The position numbers were made by a program, and so were the translations under genes. A stretch of 50,707 nucleotides of DNA from JBKHYJ01 sp046565505 (GTDB lineage Bacteria; Acidobacteriota; Blastocatellia; UBA7656), in assembly GCA_046565505.1 (NCBI GenBank), contig JBKHYJ010000017.1, positions 1-50,707 of the forward strand, written 5' to 3'. Below are positions 18,867 through 26,715 of the stretch, in pieces; within the stretch, counting starts at the first letter, position 1, and each line of letters opens with the position of its first letter. The notes under the pieces were generated by a model that did not search any database, had not been told where the DNA came from, and saw only the letters and a list, made by a program, of their open reading frames with translations.

Positions 18867-20645
18867 TCATTCGCGGCCTTCATCTTCCCCGTCGAAGAGC
18901 GAAGAGAGCAGGCTGAAGTTGCCGACGGCCGAACGTGTCTCCATGTAAATGCCCGAGCCGCGAAACTCCGTGAAGCTCACAGCCGGGGGAACGCGGTCGA
19001 GCGCGGCGCGCACCGCGTCTTGCTCAAGCAACTCATGCGAGCCGTCCGTGACGCGCGTGAGCTTCGAGATAGCCAGCATCAATTCGCCCGCGTCGGCGGT
19101 CTCCGGGCGGTAGGAGATGATGGAGGCGCCGGCCGGCCGTTTCGCGATGGCGTCTCTGAGCCGTTCGTCATTTGCGATGCCCGACCCGCTCGCTTGTGTG
19201 TCGATGATCTTCGTTATCTGGTCTCGCGTACCCAGGACGAGGTAGTTACCGACGAAAGCGGCGGCGCGGCCATCCTCGTTTGAAGAGACGTTGATCTCCA
19301 TGCCAGCGTATGAGTCTGTAGTGAGCTTCGCCCCGTCCGCCTGTAGGTATCGCGTGATGATCGGGGCCAGCCGCGCCTTGTCCGCGGCCCTGACGATCAT
19401 CGCCATCGGGTTCCCATCGTCGAATGACGCGAGGGCCAGTTCATCGCCCAGGGCGTCCCCGACGGCGTCGGAAGGGTCGAGCCCGTACTGTTTGCGCAGG
19501 CCCAGGACGAGTTGCTTGAGGGCGAGCGTCGCCACGATGTCCAGGCGCGGGGCCAGGCTCTTGAGCGCGCGCTCGGGCAGTTCCCCGACCCTCTCGACGT
19601 TCAATATAGTGAAGCCTCGCGCGTCACTGGGGACCAGTTGAAGTGACGGGAAACTGGCTCCGGGGGCCGGTTTCAAGGGTTCGGCCAGCCCTTCGGAGAC
19701 CAGCGGCTTGAGCGCCATGAGGTACTTTTCGACCACGCCGCCCGAGGCGAATTCGGAGCTGTAAAACAACCCCGCGGTTGATTGCTTCGATATATGCTCG
19801 AAGAGGCCGGCGACGGAGCCGACTGTATCAGGGTCGGCCGGGAAGCGGCTCGCTATCAGCGCGGGGCCGATCTCGGCCAGCTTCGCGACGCCCGCCTCTG
19901 TGACGAAGGCGAAGACCGGCGCGCCGTGATCTACCGCCGCCCGGGTCTGCCGTAGCGTCGCGTCGTCACCCAGGCTCGATTCGCGGCCGCTGATCGCGTC
20001 CAAGCATGACTTCACGGCCGAGGCGTGATTGGCGACGACTATGATGCCGCCGGCCGCAGCCGCCACTAGCTGGCGCTCGGGCTGCGGCCCGTGGAAGACG
20101 AGCAGTTCGGTCCCCTGGTAGCTCTCGGAATCCTCGACGGCTGAGCCGCCATAGATTCGCTGCGCGATGATCGACGCGCGCTCGCGCACGAGCCGCGCCG
20201 CCGTCTCGGGCCGCGCGTGTGTATCGACTACGAGGGCGAACCTCGGCTTGAGATGAATGTACGCCCCGTCGTCGGTCGCGCCCGCCTCGGCATCCACACC
20301 CGTGAGCGAAATCGCGTACTGCGCACGCGCAGCGACGACCGCTTCATCAGGCCCTACGCCCGCGCGGCCCAGCAAGTCTGATGCGAAGCCGAGTTGCCTG
20401 AGCTGGCTCGAAAGCCCGAGCGCGGGGGCAATTTCGCGCCAGGCTTTCGTGTCCGTGAGCCCATCAACAAGGTCAGGGAGATTATCGATCTCTACGAAGG
20501 CAAGCGAGGTGGCGGGGACGTACCGCCCCATGTCAGACCGCGGAGGCCGGCGCATAACGAGGTACGCGGCGGCGGCCAGTACGAACGCTAGAGCTATGGA
20601 CGCTGTGATGATTTTTTTCCGGGTAAGCAATTCACGAAATCTCAT
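18867..20645 (-). CDS. DUF3352-family membrane-anchored protein (paralogue 2)
   Basis: 592 residues from the ATG at 20645; a GTG at 20663 is also possible and neither has a strong ribosome site. One N-terminal membrane segment (about residues 13-30 from the ATG) follows a basic stretch, then the chain 'RYVPATSLAFVEIDNLPDLVDG' (in part: PATSLAFVEIDNLPDL) typical of DUF3352. The body contains repeated alpha/beta units with 'GFTILNVERVGELPERAL' and a closing acidic tail. No catalytic motif is visible. It is related in layout to the gene at 3136-5025 but the two are not adjacent. It is convergent with pgsA and divergent from the zinc-ribbon gene at 20871. Function unknown. Confidence 0.75.
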   Translation of the reverse strand: MRFRELLTRKKIITASIALAFVLAAAAYLVMRRPPRSDMGRYVPATSLAFVEIDNLPDLVDGLTDTKAWREIAPALGLSSQLRQLGFASDLLGRAGVGPDEAVVAARAQYAISLTGVDAEAGATDDGAYIHLKPRFALVVDTHARPETAARLVRERASIIAQRIYGGSAVEDSESYQGTELLVFHGPQPERQLVAAAAGGIIVVANHASAVKSCLDAISGRESSLGDDATLRQTRAAVDHGAPVFAFVTEAGVAKLAEIGPALIASRFPADPDTVGSVAGLFEHISKQSTAGLFYSSEFASGGVVEKYLMALKPLVSEGLAEPLKPAPGASFPSLQLVPSDARGFTILNVERVGELPERALKSLAPRLDIVATLALKQLVLGLRKQYGLDPSDAVGDALGDELALASFDDGNPMAMIVRAADKARLAPIITRYLQADGAKLTTDSYAGMEINVSSNEDGRAAAFVGNYLVLGTRDQITKIIDTQASGSGIANDERLRDAIAKRPAGASIISYRPETADAGELMLAISKLTRVTDGSHELLEQDAVRAALDRVPPAVSFTEFRGSGIYMETRSAVGNFSLLSSLFDGEDEGRE

Positions 20646-20814
20646 CTGACTGAATCGTAACACGAACCGTGACGGGCGGGCAGCGGCGGCTGCTCAGAGG
20701 CGGGGCCGGGCCGGGGGCAAAACTGATATTGATGCCGAACCTGGATTTTCACGTTCGTATTGTTGCCGGGCCGTCGCCGCCTGCACACGGCCACTCTGGC
20801 GGGCTCACGTCTTG

Positions 20815-20823
20815 TGCTATAAT
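20815..20823 (+). promoter_or_regulatory. Extended -10 promoter of the zinc-ribbon gene
   Basis: TGC-TATAAT (20815-20823) with no recognisable -35. Predicted start near 20830, about 40-55 bases before the gene, with CAGGAG at 20851-20856 in between. Confidence 0.5.
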
Positions 20824-20870
20824 CCCGCGCGGCTCCCACATCCCAACCCGCAGGAGAAAGCGAGACGACC

Positions 20871-21815
20871 TTGAATCAGGACGTGATGAACTGCCCGCGG
20901 TGCGCCAGGCGGACGGCCGCCGCGCGCGGCGCCTGTATCTATTGCGGCGAGACCCTGCCCATCACACGTATCGAGGCCGCGCCGCCGCAGCGAAGGATTG
21001 ATAGCTTTGAGCATGCCTATAATACGGTGCTGGAGCCCGTCTGCTTTCAGGCTGACGAGCGCGCGGAGGCTGCGCTGGCCGCGGCGCTCGGGATGGACGC
21101 GGCCGAAGCCCGCGCCTACATCGCTTCGGGCAAGCGTGTGCCGCTCGCGCGCAGTCAGAACCGCCAGGAGGCGGCGATGATCGCGGCCCTGGTGCGTGAT
21201 TGTGGGTTCAACGCGGTGGCGATACCTGACGAAGACTTCATGCTCGAAAGAGAATTGCCACGGGCCCGGCGCGTGACCACGGCCGGCGGCGGCATACAGG
21301 TAGATGCGGCGGGCGGGCCTATCGCCGTACCTGCTTCTGAAATAATTCTGCTCGTGGTCGGCGTGCTCAGAAACAATCGCGTAGATTACACGGAGCGCAT
21401 AGTGGGCGCGCGCGGGCAGGAGGGCAACGTGCTCGACTCGTCTGAGTTCAGCTCGGATGAGAGGTTGATCGACGTTTACTCGGCTGGCCTCGACCGCAGC
21501 TTCCGCATACGGTCCGACGCATTCGATTATTCGGGGTTGGTTTCGCCGCTCTCTTTCCGGGCGGAGGTGAATTTTAAAGCGGCCGTCGCCAAGCTGAAGG
21601 AGGTCGCGACCCATGCGACGTTCGACGACGATTTCGCGAAGGTGAGCCACCTGCTGTCGCGCGCCTGGCCCGCGCGCTCGCGCAGCGAGGCGCGCGGCAT
21701 CAAGCGCAAGGGGTTGACTTACCGCCCGGTCGCACAGGCGTCTTTGATCAGTGACAACCGCGACCAGTTCGACCGTTACTCTCGATTGATGTTTGTCTCG
21801 GCGGCCCGCAGGTGA
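20871..21815 (+). CDS. Zinc-ribbon protein of unknown function
   Basis: 314 residues if the TTG at 20871 is used (AGGAG 14 bases upstream), 309 from the ATG at 20886 (AGGA 6-7 bases upstream); both start just before the zinc knuckle CPRC-x(11)-CIYC. The middle (about 60-125) has an amphipathic alpha/beta pattern in which 'MDAAEARAYIASGKRVPLARSQNRQEA' (in part: AARAYIASG-like) resembles repeats seen in proteins that score paralogous ribosomal-type or regulatory domains, but I do not recognise a family. The centre 'VPASEIILLVVGVLRNN' followed by 'YTERIVGARGQEG' reads as a beta-rich cytosolic domain. No signal or membrane anchor. Alone in its unit; convergent with the sigma-factor gene. Function unknown. 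Confidence 0.7.
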   Translation: MNQDVMNCPRCARRTAAARGACIYCGETLPITRIEAAPPQRRIDSFEHAYNTVLEPVCFQADERAEAALAAALGMDAAEARAYIASGKRVPLARSQNRQEAAMIAALVRDCGFNAVAIPDEDFMLERELPRARRVTTAGGGIQVDAAGGPIAVPASEIILLVVGVLRNNRVDYTERIVGARGQEGNVLDSSEFSSDERLIDVYSAGLDRSFRIRSDAFDYSGLVSPLSFRAEVNFKAAVAKLKEVATHATFDDDFAKVSHLLSRAWPARSRSEARGIKRKGLTYRPVAQASLISDNRDQFDRYSRLMFVSAARR

Positions 21816-21932
21816 AGCCGCCGCCCTGATAAGTCAATTGCGAACGGATGGAGGCGTTAATTGCCCGCCGTTCACGCGCGCGTTGCCGGGGCGATGGGCG
21901 TGACGCGCCGGGCCACGCCACCAGGCCGATGT

Positions 21933-23624
21933 TTACCCGCAGAGCCGCGCGCCTTGCAGGAATGACTTGAGCTTGCGCGAGCGCGCCGTGTGCCCGAGCT
22001 TGTTCAGGGCTTTCGCTTCTATCTGGCGGACCCGCTCGCGGGTGATGTCGAAGTAATGGCCCACCTCTTCGAGCGTGTGCTCGTTGCCGTTCGAGCACAG
22101 GCCGAAGCGCATCTTGATTACCTTCTCTTCGCGCGGTGTGAGCGACTTCAGGGCTTCGTAGGTTACGTCGCGGAGGTCGTTGCCGATCAGGGCGTCCGCA
22201 GGGTTCACTATGCTCTTGTCTTCGATGAAGTCGCCGAGGTGAGAGCTATCGTCCTCGTCGACGGGAGTCTCAAGCGAAATCGGGTGCTGCGCGATCCTCA
22301 TTATGCTTCGGACCTTAGCGACGGGAATCTCCAGCCGCGCCGCCACCTCGTCTGTGCTGGGCTCGCGGCCGAGCTCCTGGACCAGTTGGCGCGTGCACCG
22401 CATCATCTTGCTGATGGTGTCGAACATGTGCACGGGTATGCGAATGGTCCGCGCCTGGTCCGCTATCGCGCGGGTGATGGCCTGCCGTATCCACCACGTC
22501 GCGTAGGTGGAGAACTTGAACCCGTGGCGCCACTCGAACTTGTCAACCGCCTTCAACAGCCCGATGTTACCCTCCTGGATCAGGTCGAGCAGGGGTAGCC
22601 CCCGGTTCGAGTACTTATTGGCTATGGAGACGACCAGCCGGAGGTTCGCTTCCGTCAAGCCCCTCTTCCCCTCGCTGGCCTCGAACTCGCCCTTGCAGAT
22701 TGCGGCGGCCGACCGCTCAAGCTCGACCGCGGCGACCTTCCACCCGGCCTGCATCGCTTCGAGGCGGCGTTCGGCTTCTCTGACGTTGCGCTTGAGCTTG
22801 CGCACATCGTCGTTGCGCCTCCTGGATTCGAGCGCCCGGCGGGCCTCGTCGATTGCGCCCTTCGCCTGCCGCGCCTGCTCCGCCGATTGGCGTACGAGAG
22901 CGACGAGGCTGTCGTGCTGCTGGCGTGTTAGCTCCAACGCCCGGACGGACCGGCTGAGCGCGACGCGGGCGCGCGCGACCTTGTTGCGCATGCGTCGCGC
23001 GGTTGACTTCGAGGCCTGCTTCGGCTGCTCCCGTAGCCTGCCCGCGAGCCTCAGCGTACGGGCGTAACCTTTCTTTATGCCGGCGAGCTGTTCGAGCGTG
23101 GAGTCGAGGTGGGCTTTGGCGTTTTCGTCGGTGAGGCCATCCTGGTCATTGAAGCTGATGAGGTCGCGGATATCTATGAGTCCTTGCCGCATCTGGTCGC
23201 CCAGGTGGATCAGCCTCTCAATGCATATGGGCGAGCGCGACACCGCTTTGATCGCCCTCATGCGCCCGCGCTCTATGCGGCGCGCGAGGACGATCTCGCC
23301 TTCGCGCGTGAGCAAAGGTACGGACGCCATCTCGCGCATGTATATCCTGACGGGGTCGTTCGTCTTGTCGGCGGCGCCGGGCGAAAGGTCGAGCGCGGCG
23401 TCCTCGTCTTGCGGCTCATCCAACACGCCTTCGGCCGCGTCAGGCGAATCTTCCGCGAGGCCCTCGTCCGCGCAGGGCAGCGCGATGGCCGCGAGGTCAT
23501 CTACGGCGCTGTCCTCGAGCGGGAGCAAAAAACTGATGTCGCCGAAGGCGAGGTAAACGCCCTCGTGGGCCGGCGCCGGAAGCGCCCCCAATTCATGCTC
23601 GTGGTCCCTTAATCTGTCAGGCAT
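21933..23624 (-). CDS. rpoD: RpoD-type RNA polymerase sigma factor
   Basis: 563 residues. Regions in order: acidic N-terminus without a clear region 1.1 (1-87), region 1.2 'NDPVRIYMREM' (about 89-120), a charged helical non-conserved region rich in Arg/Ala (about 125-310), region 2 'NLRLVVSIANKYSNRGLPL' to 'FSTYATWWIRQAITRAI' (327-390), region 3 (about 400-470) and region 4 with the HTH 'DITRERVRQIEAKAL' (526-540). The -10-binding residues and the -35 helix match primary sigma factors, so it should read ordinary TTGACA/TATAAT promoters such as those found in this window. Two oddities: 'MRFGLCSNGNEHT' replaces the common FGxxxxxDHT turn, and dnaG is not next to it. It may be the primary sigma or a close paralogue. 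GGGGGA precedes the ATG. Confidence 0.85.
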   Translation of the reverse strand: MPDRLRDHEHELGALPAPAHEGVYLAFGDISFLLPLEDSAVDDLAAIALPCADEGLAEDSPDAAEGVLDEPQDEDAALDLSPGAADKTNDPVRIYMREMASVPLLTREGEIVLARRIERGRMRAIKAVSRSPICIERLIHLGDQMRQGLIDIRDLISFNDQDGLTDENAKAHLDSTLEQLAGIKKGYARTLRLAGRLREQPKQASKSTARRMRNKVARARVALSRSVRALELTRQQHDSLVALVRQSAEQARQAKGAIDEARRALESRRRNDDVRKLKRNVREAERRLEAMQAGWKVAAVELERSAAAICKGEFEASEGKRGLTEANLRLVVSIANKYSNRGLPLLDLIQEGNIGLLKAVDKFEWRHGFKFSTYATWWIRQAITRAIADQARTIRIPVHMFDTISKMMRCTRQLVQELGREPSTDEVAARLEIPVAKVRSIMRIAQHPISLETPVDEDDSSHLGDFIEDKSIVNPADALIGNDLRDVTYEALKSLTPREEKVIKMRFGLCSNGNEHTLEEVGHYFDITRERVRQIEAKALNKLGHTARSRKLKSFLQGARLCG

Positions 23625-23746
23625 GTTCGGTCCCCCGTGAGGAATGGAAGTCTGGCCGGGTTGAATCGATGTCTCGCGATGCGCCCGCCGATAAGCTATC
23701 GAAGAAAGAATTGAAAGAATATAACAGGCAGCGGTGCCGCCCCGGC

Positions 23747-24040
23747 TCAGAACCGGCAGGCCGAGGGTTGGCCGGGGCTGTTCTCTCGCCGCAGGCCGCG
23801 CGCGCCATGCTTTTTATACGAACTCATGTCGCAACTGTTCTCTAAAGCCGTGAGCAGTATTTTGCGAATCCCGCGAGCCTGGCGCAGCTTGCAGAGCGCC
23901 TCTTCCATCTCCCTGAGCAATTCGTTCGGCGACCCGGACGGCGTTGTGTAGCGCGGCTCGCGGATGATCTCGGAGGAAAGCACGCTTATCAGTACGTCGA
24001 GCGAGCTTACTTCCCTTTGCAGGTCGAATTTGTTGAGCAT
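23747..24040 (-). CDS. Small protein of unknown function
   Basis: 97 residues, not recognised. Evidence for a real gene: AAGAAGGTGA ends 6 bases before the ATG at 24040, and TATTAT at 24078-24073 sits where a -10 should be, giving a leader of about 26 bases. The protein is helical in its first 70 residues (LNKFDLQREVSSLDVLISVL, then LLREMEEALCKLRQARGI) with a basic tail. No membrane segment or metal motif. It ends 122 bases before the sigma-factor gene on the same strand, so it may share its transcript. Confidence 0.5.
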   Translation of the reverse strand: MLNKFDLQREVSSLDVLISVLSSEIIREPRYTTPSGSPNELLREMEEALCKLRQARGIRKILLTALENSCDMSSYKKHGARGLRRENSPGQPSACRF

Positions 24041-24539
24041 CGCGTATCACCTTCTTCCAATATGGCTGAGAGATAATAAGGGAACTGTGGCGAGTGAGCA
24101 GGGCGTCTTAATAGAGCAAGCTGCGAATCCCGTCATGGCCCCCGTCATCACGAACTTCGCAGCTTGCATTTTGATTTCAGTAGCTCCCACCGACCTGACG
24201 CCCGGTGACGTTGCCCCCGTAACATCATCGAATGTCATTACTTCGGAGCTACGCAGGTCACTTGAGCAACGACCGTGCCAGCGGCTTAGGCCCAATCAGG
24301 GTAGCAATAAGTCATTTAAAAACAATGCGGGCGTGGCGTGGCTACCTACCCAGGTAACGTAATCTGGAATTGGGCGGATAACAAATCTCGTCACCCCTAC
24401 GATTTTGGATTTTAGACTTTGGATTAAAAGGCGTTCGCACGCCTCAGCACTTTACTCTCACTTAACGCGGCGCGAGTCCGTCGCCCCGCATCACGCGATC
24501 AATCCGCTAATCCAAAATCCAAAATCTAAAATCCAAAAT
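24041..24539. other. 499-base gene-free region with inverted repeats and a repeat element
   Basis: Lower GC than its neighbours. Contents: the -10 of the small gene (24073-24078); a perfect 11-bp inverted repeat CAAGCTGCGAA/TTCGCAGCTTG at 24117-24127 and 24156-24166, whose loop holds the direct repeat CCCGTCAT twice; an 8-bp inverted repeat GTAGCTCC/GGAGCTAC at 24180-24187 and 24245-24252; and one copy of the palindromic dispersed element (24401-24540). It may encode a structured RNA or hold the remains of mobile DNA; no protein gene is well supported. Confidence 0.5.
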
Positions 24540-24540
24540 C
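24401..24540. repeat. Palindromic dispersed repeat, copy 1
   Basis: 140-base element. The left end GATTTTGGATTTTAGA (24401-24416) and following bases are the reverse complement of the right end, built from the heptamer CCAAAAT (…AATCCAAAATCCAAAATC…, 24509-24540). The inverted ends pair over about 26 bases and enclose a core of about 80 bases. Copy 2 (33291-33423) matches it at roughly four bases in five over its length, including the core strings TCAGCACTTTAC and GCATCACGCGATCAA. The right end touches the TAG stop of the PP2C gene (24542-24540), so the element lies exactly at the gene's 3' end. No coding capacity. Could be a MITE-like element or a 3'-UTR structural element. Confidence 0.85.
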
Positions 24541-26345
24541 TAAGAGATGCGTACTACGATGACGGACGTGTTATCCTCGCCGCCGCCGGCGTTGGCCGCG
24601 ACTACGAGCTCCTTCGCGGCGGCGTTCGGGTCGGGGTTGACCATGAGTATGTCGCGTATCTCGTCGTCGCTCAGCATGCCGTTCAGGCCGTCGCTGCACA
24701 GCATGATCATGTCGCCGCTCTTGAGCCTCCGGCGCAGCAGGTCTATCTCTATCTTCTCGTCCGCGCCAATAGAGCGGTAGATGACGTTGCGGTAAGGGTG
24801 GATGCGCGCCTCCATGCGCGAGAGGTTCCCCGTGTTGACCATCTTCTGTACGAGCGAATGGTCTTCGGTGAGCTGTTCGAGCCTGTCGCCCGACAGCAGG
24901 TAACAGCGGCTGTCTCCGACGTGAGCGATAGTCAGAACTTCGCCTACGATCATCGCGACCGTGAGCGTCGCGCCGAGCCCGCGCTCGTCGGGGTTGGCCT
25001 GCGCGTACTTGAGCACCTCGTAATTTGCGTTGACGACCGCCTGCCTCAGCATCTCCGTCGTCGCCATCTCGTTGCCATCGGCGATGGCGAGCCGGAGCCC
25101 GCCCGTGTGAGTCGGGGCGGCGATCTTCTCTTCGCGCGTGGATTTGAGCGACGCGGAAATCAGCTTGTCTGTCACCCACTCCGCGACGGCGCGGACCGAG
25201 ACCCGCGAGGCCACCTCGCCCGCCGCCTCTCCCCCCATGCCGTCAGAGACTATGTAGAGGCCTATCTGCGTCTGCACGGACTCGAAGTACTGCGTCAGGT
25301 TGAGCGCGAGAAGGCTGTCCTCGTTCAGCTCGCGGACGAGCCCCACGTCCGTGAAGTGGCCGGATTGAAGGACGACAGGCAGGTTCAACTCGGACAAAGC
25401 GGCGTAGAAATCGCTCGCCGTTTGAAATCGATCTCGCGGGTCCTCGGCGAGCGAGCGGGCGAGCAGCCGCTCGTAATTCGGGAAGACCGTGGCGAGCGGG
25501 TACAGGCCGGCGTTTTCGCCCGCGTTGAAGCTCTCGCCCGTCAACAGGAACTGCAAGACCGCGCCTATAGAGTAAACGTCCGACCGGAAGTCGTAGACCG
25601 CGCCCTCCTCGAACAGGTCCGGCGCAGTGTAGCCGCGGCTAGGGTATATGGGCGCGTCCTCGACGGGCGTATTCACCTGCCGCGCGCGGTCGAAACCGAT
25701 CAGCCGCACGCGCGACTCCGCGTCGACGACTATCCCGTATGGCTCGAACCCGTTGTAGACCCACCCGTGCCTGTGGAATTGCTCCGCCAGCGTGCACAGT
25801 TGAATCCCTATGGCGCGCGCCGCCTTCTCGTCGCTCTGGTCCATGTGGGCTATGGCCTGACCCTGGAACTGCTCGAAGACTATGTAGACCGTTCCGCCTT
25901 CGACCGTGTGCTCGAAAGGCTTGAACAGGCCGAACCTCTCGAAGGCGGCCGCCGCGTCCTCCAGGCTGCCTGAGACCTTACCCTGCGTCGCGCCCGGCCG
26001 ATTGTCCGACGAGGCGTTGATCGGCGACAGCCCTGCCAGCGGGTCATTCTCCGTGAGACGCCGCTCAATGATCGTGTAGCTCGGCCGGGGCGCGTCTTCG
26101 CCGGCCGCTGCCTGCGCAGTCGCCGCGTAGGCGTTGTAGGTCGGCGCTGTCCACAGCAGCGATTGAACCGTAAATCGCCCGGCGATGGTCTTGCCCGGCT
26201 GGCAAGGGGGTGGCGGAGGTGATGGCATTATCAGAGTAACTCCCAGCTTCGAGCCGCAGGCCTGGCAAAAGCGCGCGTCCGGCTCGTTATCGCCCGCCCC
26301 GCAATTCGGGCAGGCACCTTCTAAATTATTCATCGGTTCGCTCAT
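24540..26345 (-). CDS. Zinc ribbon - pseudokinase - PP2C phosphatase fusion
   Basis: 601 residues. Order: zinc ribbon C12-x2-C15 ... C27-x2-C30; Pro-rich linker (41-50); a Ser/Thr-kinase-like domain (about 52-320); a PP2C-type phosphatase domain (about 330-601). The PP2C metal residues are all there: RELNED, VSDGMGG (D368), HVGDSR, LCSDGLNG (D552) and GGEDN (D591), so it should dephosphorylate Ser/Thr phosphoproteins. The kinase part has lost catalysis: the HRDLKPxN loop reads YNGFEPYG, DFG reads GFD, and the VAIK lysine has no equivalent, while the fold signature SDVYSIGAVLQFLLTG is kept. It is therefore a pseudokinase, perhaps a ligand or substrate binder controlling the phosphatase. Starts MSEPMNN or MNN (26333); the ribosome site is weak for both. 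Cytosolic. Confidence 0.88.
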   Translation of the reverse strand: MSEPMNNLEGACPNCGAGDNEPDARFCQACGSKLGVTLIMPSPPPPPCQPGKTIAGRFTVQSLLWTAPTYNAYAATAQAAAGEDAPRPSYTIIERRLTENDPLAGLSPINASSDNRPGATQGKVSGSLEDAAAAFERFGLFKPFEHTVEGGTVYIVFEQFQGQAIAHMDQSDEKAARAIGIQLCTLAEQFHRHGWVYNGFEPYGIVVDAESRVRLIGFDRARQVNTPVEDAPIYPSRGYTAPDLFEEGAVYDFRSDVYSIGAVLQFLLTGESFNAGENAGLYPLATVFPNYERLLARSLAEDPRDRFQTASDFYAALSELNLPVVLQSGHFTDVGLVRELNEDSLLALNLTQYFESVQTQIGLYIVSDGMGGEAAGEVASRVSVRAVAEWVTDKLISASLKSTREEKIAAPTHTGGLRLAIADGNEMATTEMLRQAVVNANYEVLKYAQANPDERGLGATLTVAMIVGEVLTIAHVGDSRCYLLSGDRLEQLTEDHSLVQKMVNTGNLSRMEARIHPYRNVIYRSIGADEKIEIDLLRRRLKSGDMIMLCSDGLNGMLSDDEIRDILMVNPDPNAAAKELVVAANAGGGEDNTSVIVVRIS

Positions 26346-26467
26346 AAAAACGGGAAATTAGAATAACACAAGCCCCCCGGAGTTTGAATCCGCAATTTGT
26401 CAGCGCACCCGCTGCCCGGCAATAAATCGTTCTACCTGGTGGGCGTCACGCGGGCGCGGCCTGTGAG

Positions 26468-26522
26468 AAGATCGGCCGCACCATCAGGGACGCCGCGCGG
26501 GGCGGGAGCGGCCGATCTTTTT
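26468..26522 (+). terminator. Terminator-like hairpin directly upstream of the efflux promoter
   Basis: Arms AAGATCGGCCGC (26468-26479) and GCGGCCGATCTT (26508-26519) pair perfectly over 12 bp, loop 28 bases, then TTTTT. The promoter's TTGACA starts at 26521 within this T-run. No plus-strand gene ends upstream for several kilobases, so it may insulate the operon from read-through, end a small RNA, or be a regulator-binding palindrome. Confidence 0.5.
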
Positions 26523-26550
26523 GACACCGATTCGCCCCGCTGGCTATTAT
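26521..26550 (+). promoter_or_regulatory. Sigma-70 promoter of the macA-like operon
   Basis: TTGACA (26521-26526), 18-base spacer, TATTAT (26545-26550). Predicted start near 26557 and leader of about 160 bases. Confidence 0.6.
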
Positions 26551-26677
26551 TTAACCAGGCTCGTATATAAAACTCATTCAGACCCGATTGAGTTAATAAT
26601 GTGTTCGGCGATCAGGGCGGCGAGAAGCGAAATTAATGAAACCTATTGCAATTTAAGGGCGTAGTAACAGGCGGTTG

Positions 26678-26683
26678 TATAAT
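26678..26683 (+). promoter_or_regulatory. Second -10 element upstream of the macA-like gene
   Basis: A perfect TATAAT preceded by GGTTG, 32 bases before the ATG. It would give a leader of about 26 bases that still includes GGAGGA (26698-26703). No good -35 at the right distance. Confidence 0.35.
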
Positions 26684-26715
26684 CGCACCAAAGATTCGGA
26701 GGACAAACCCTTCCC

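Larger units (their letters stand above)
26346..26715. other. Divergent intergenic region with hairpin and promoters for the efflux operon
   Basis: 370 bases between the PP2C gene (minus) and the macA-like gene (plus). It holds a 12-bp perfect inverted repeat followed by T5 (26468-26522), a sigma-70 promoter that begins within the same T-run (26521-26550), and a second -10-like TATAAT (26678-26683). No gene was seen in 26346-26467, though a short plus-strand RNA ending at the hairpin is possible. Confidence 0.6.

Noticed and set aside
24047..24295. 82-codon frame on the minus strand ending 6 bases before the 97-residue gene
   Set aside because: Its stop overlaps a ribosome site in an operon-like way, but it runs through both inverted repeats of the spacer, has no ribosome site of its own, and the -10 of the next gene lies inside it.
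24405..25973. 522-codon open frame on the plus strand
   Set aside because: Antisense to the PP2C fusion and starts inside the repeat element; rich in Arg/Val as expected of a shadow frame in high-GC DNA, with no domain signal.
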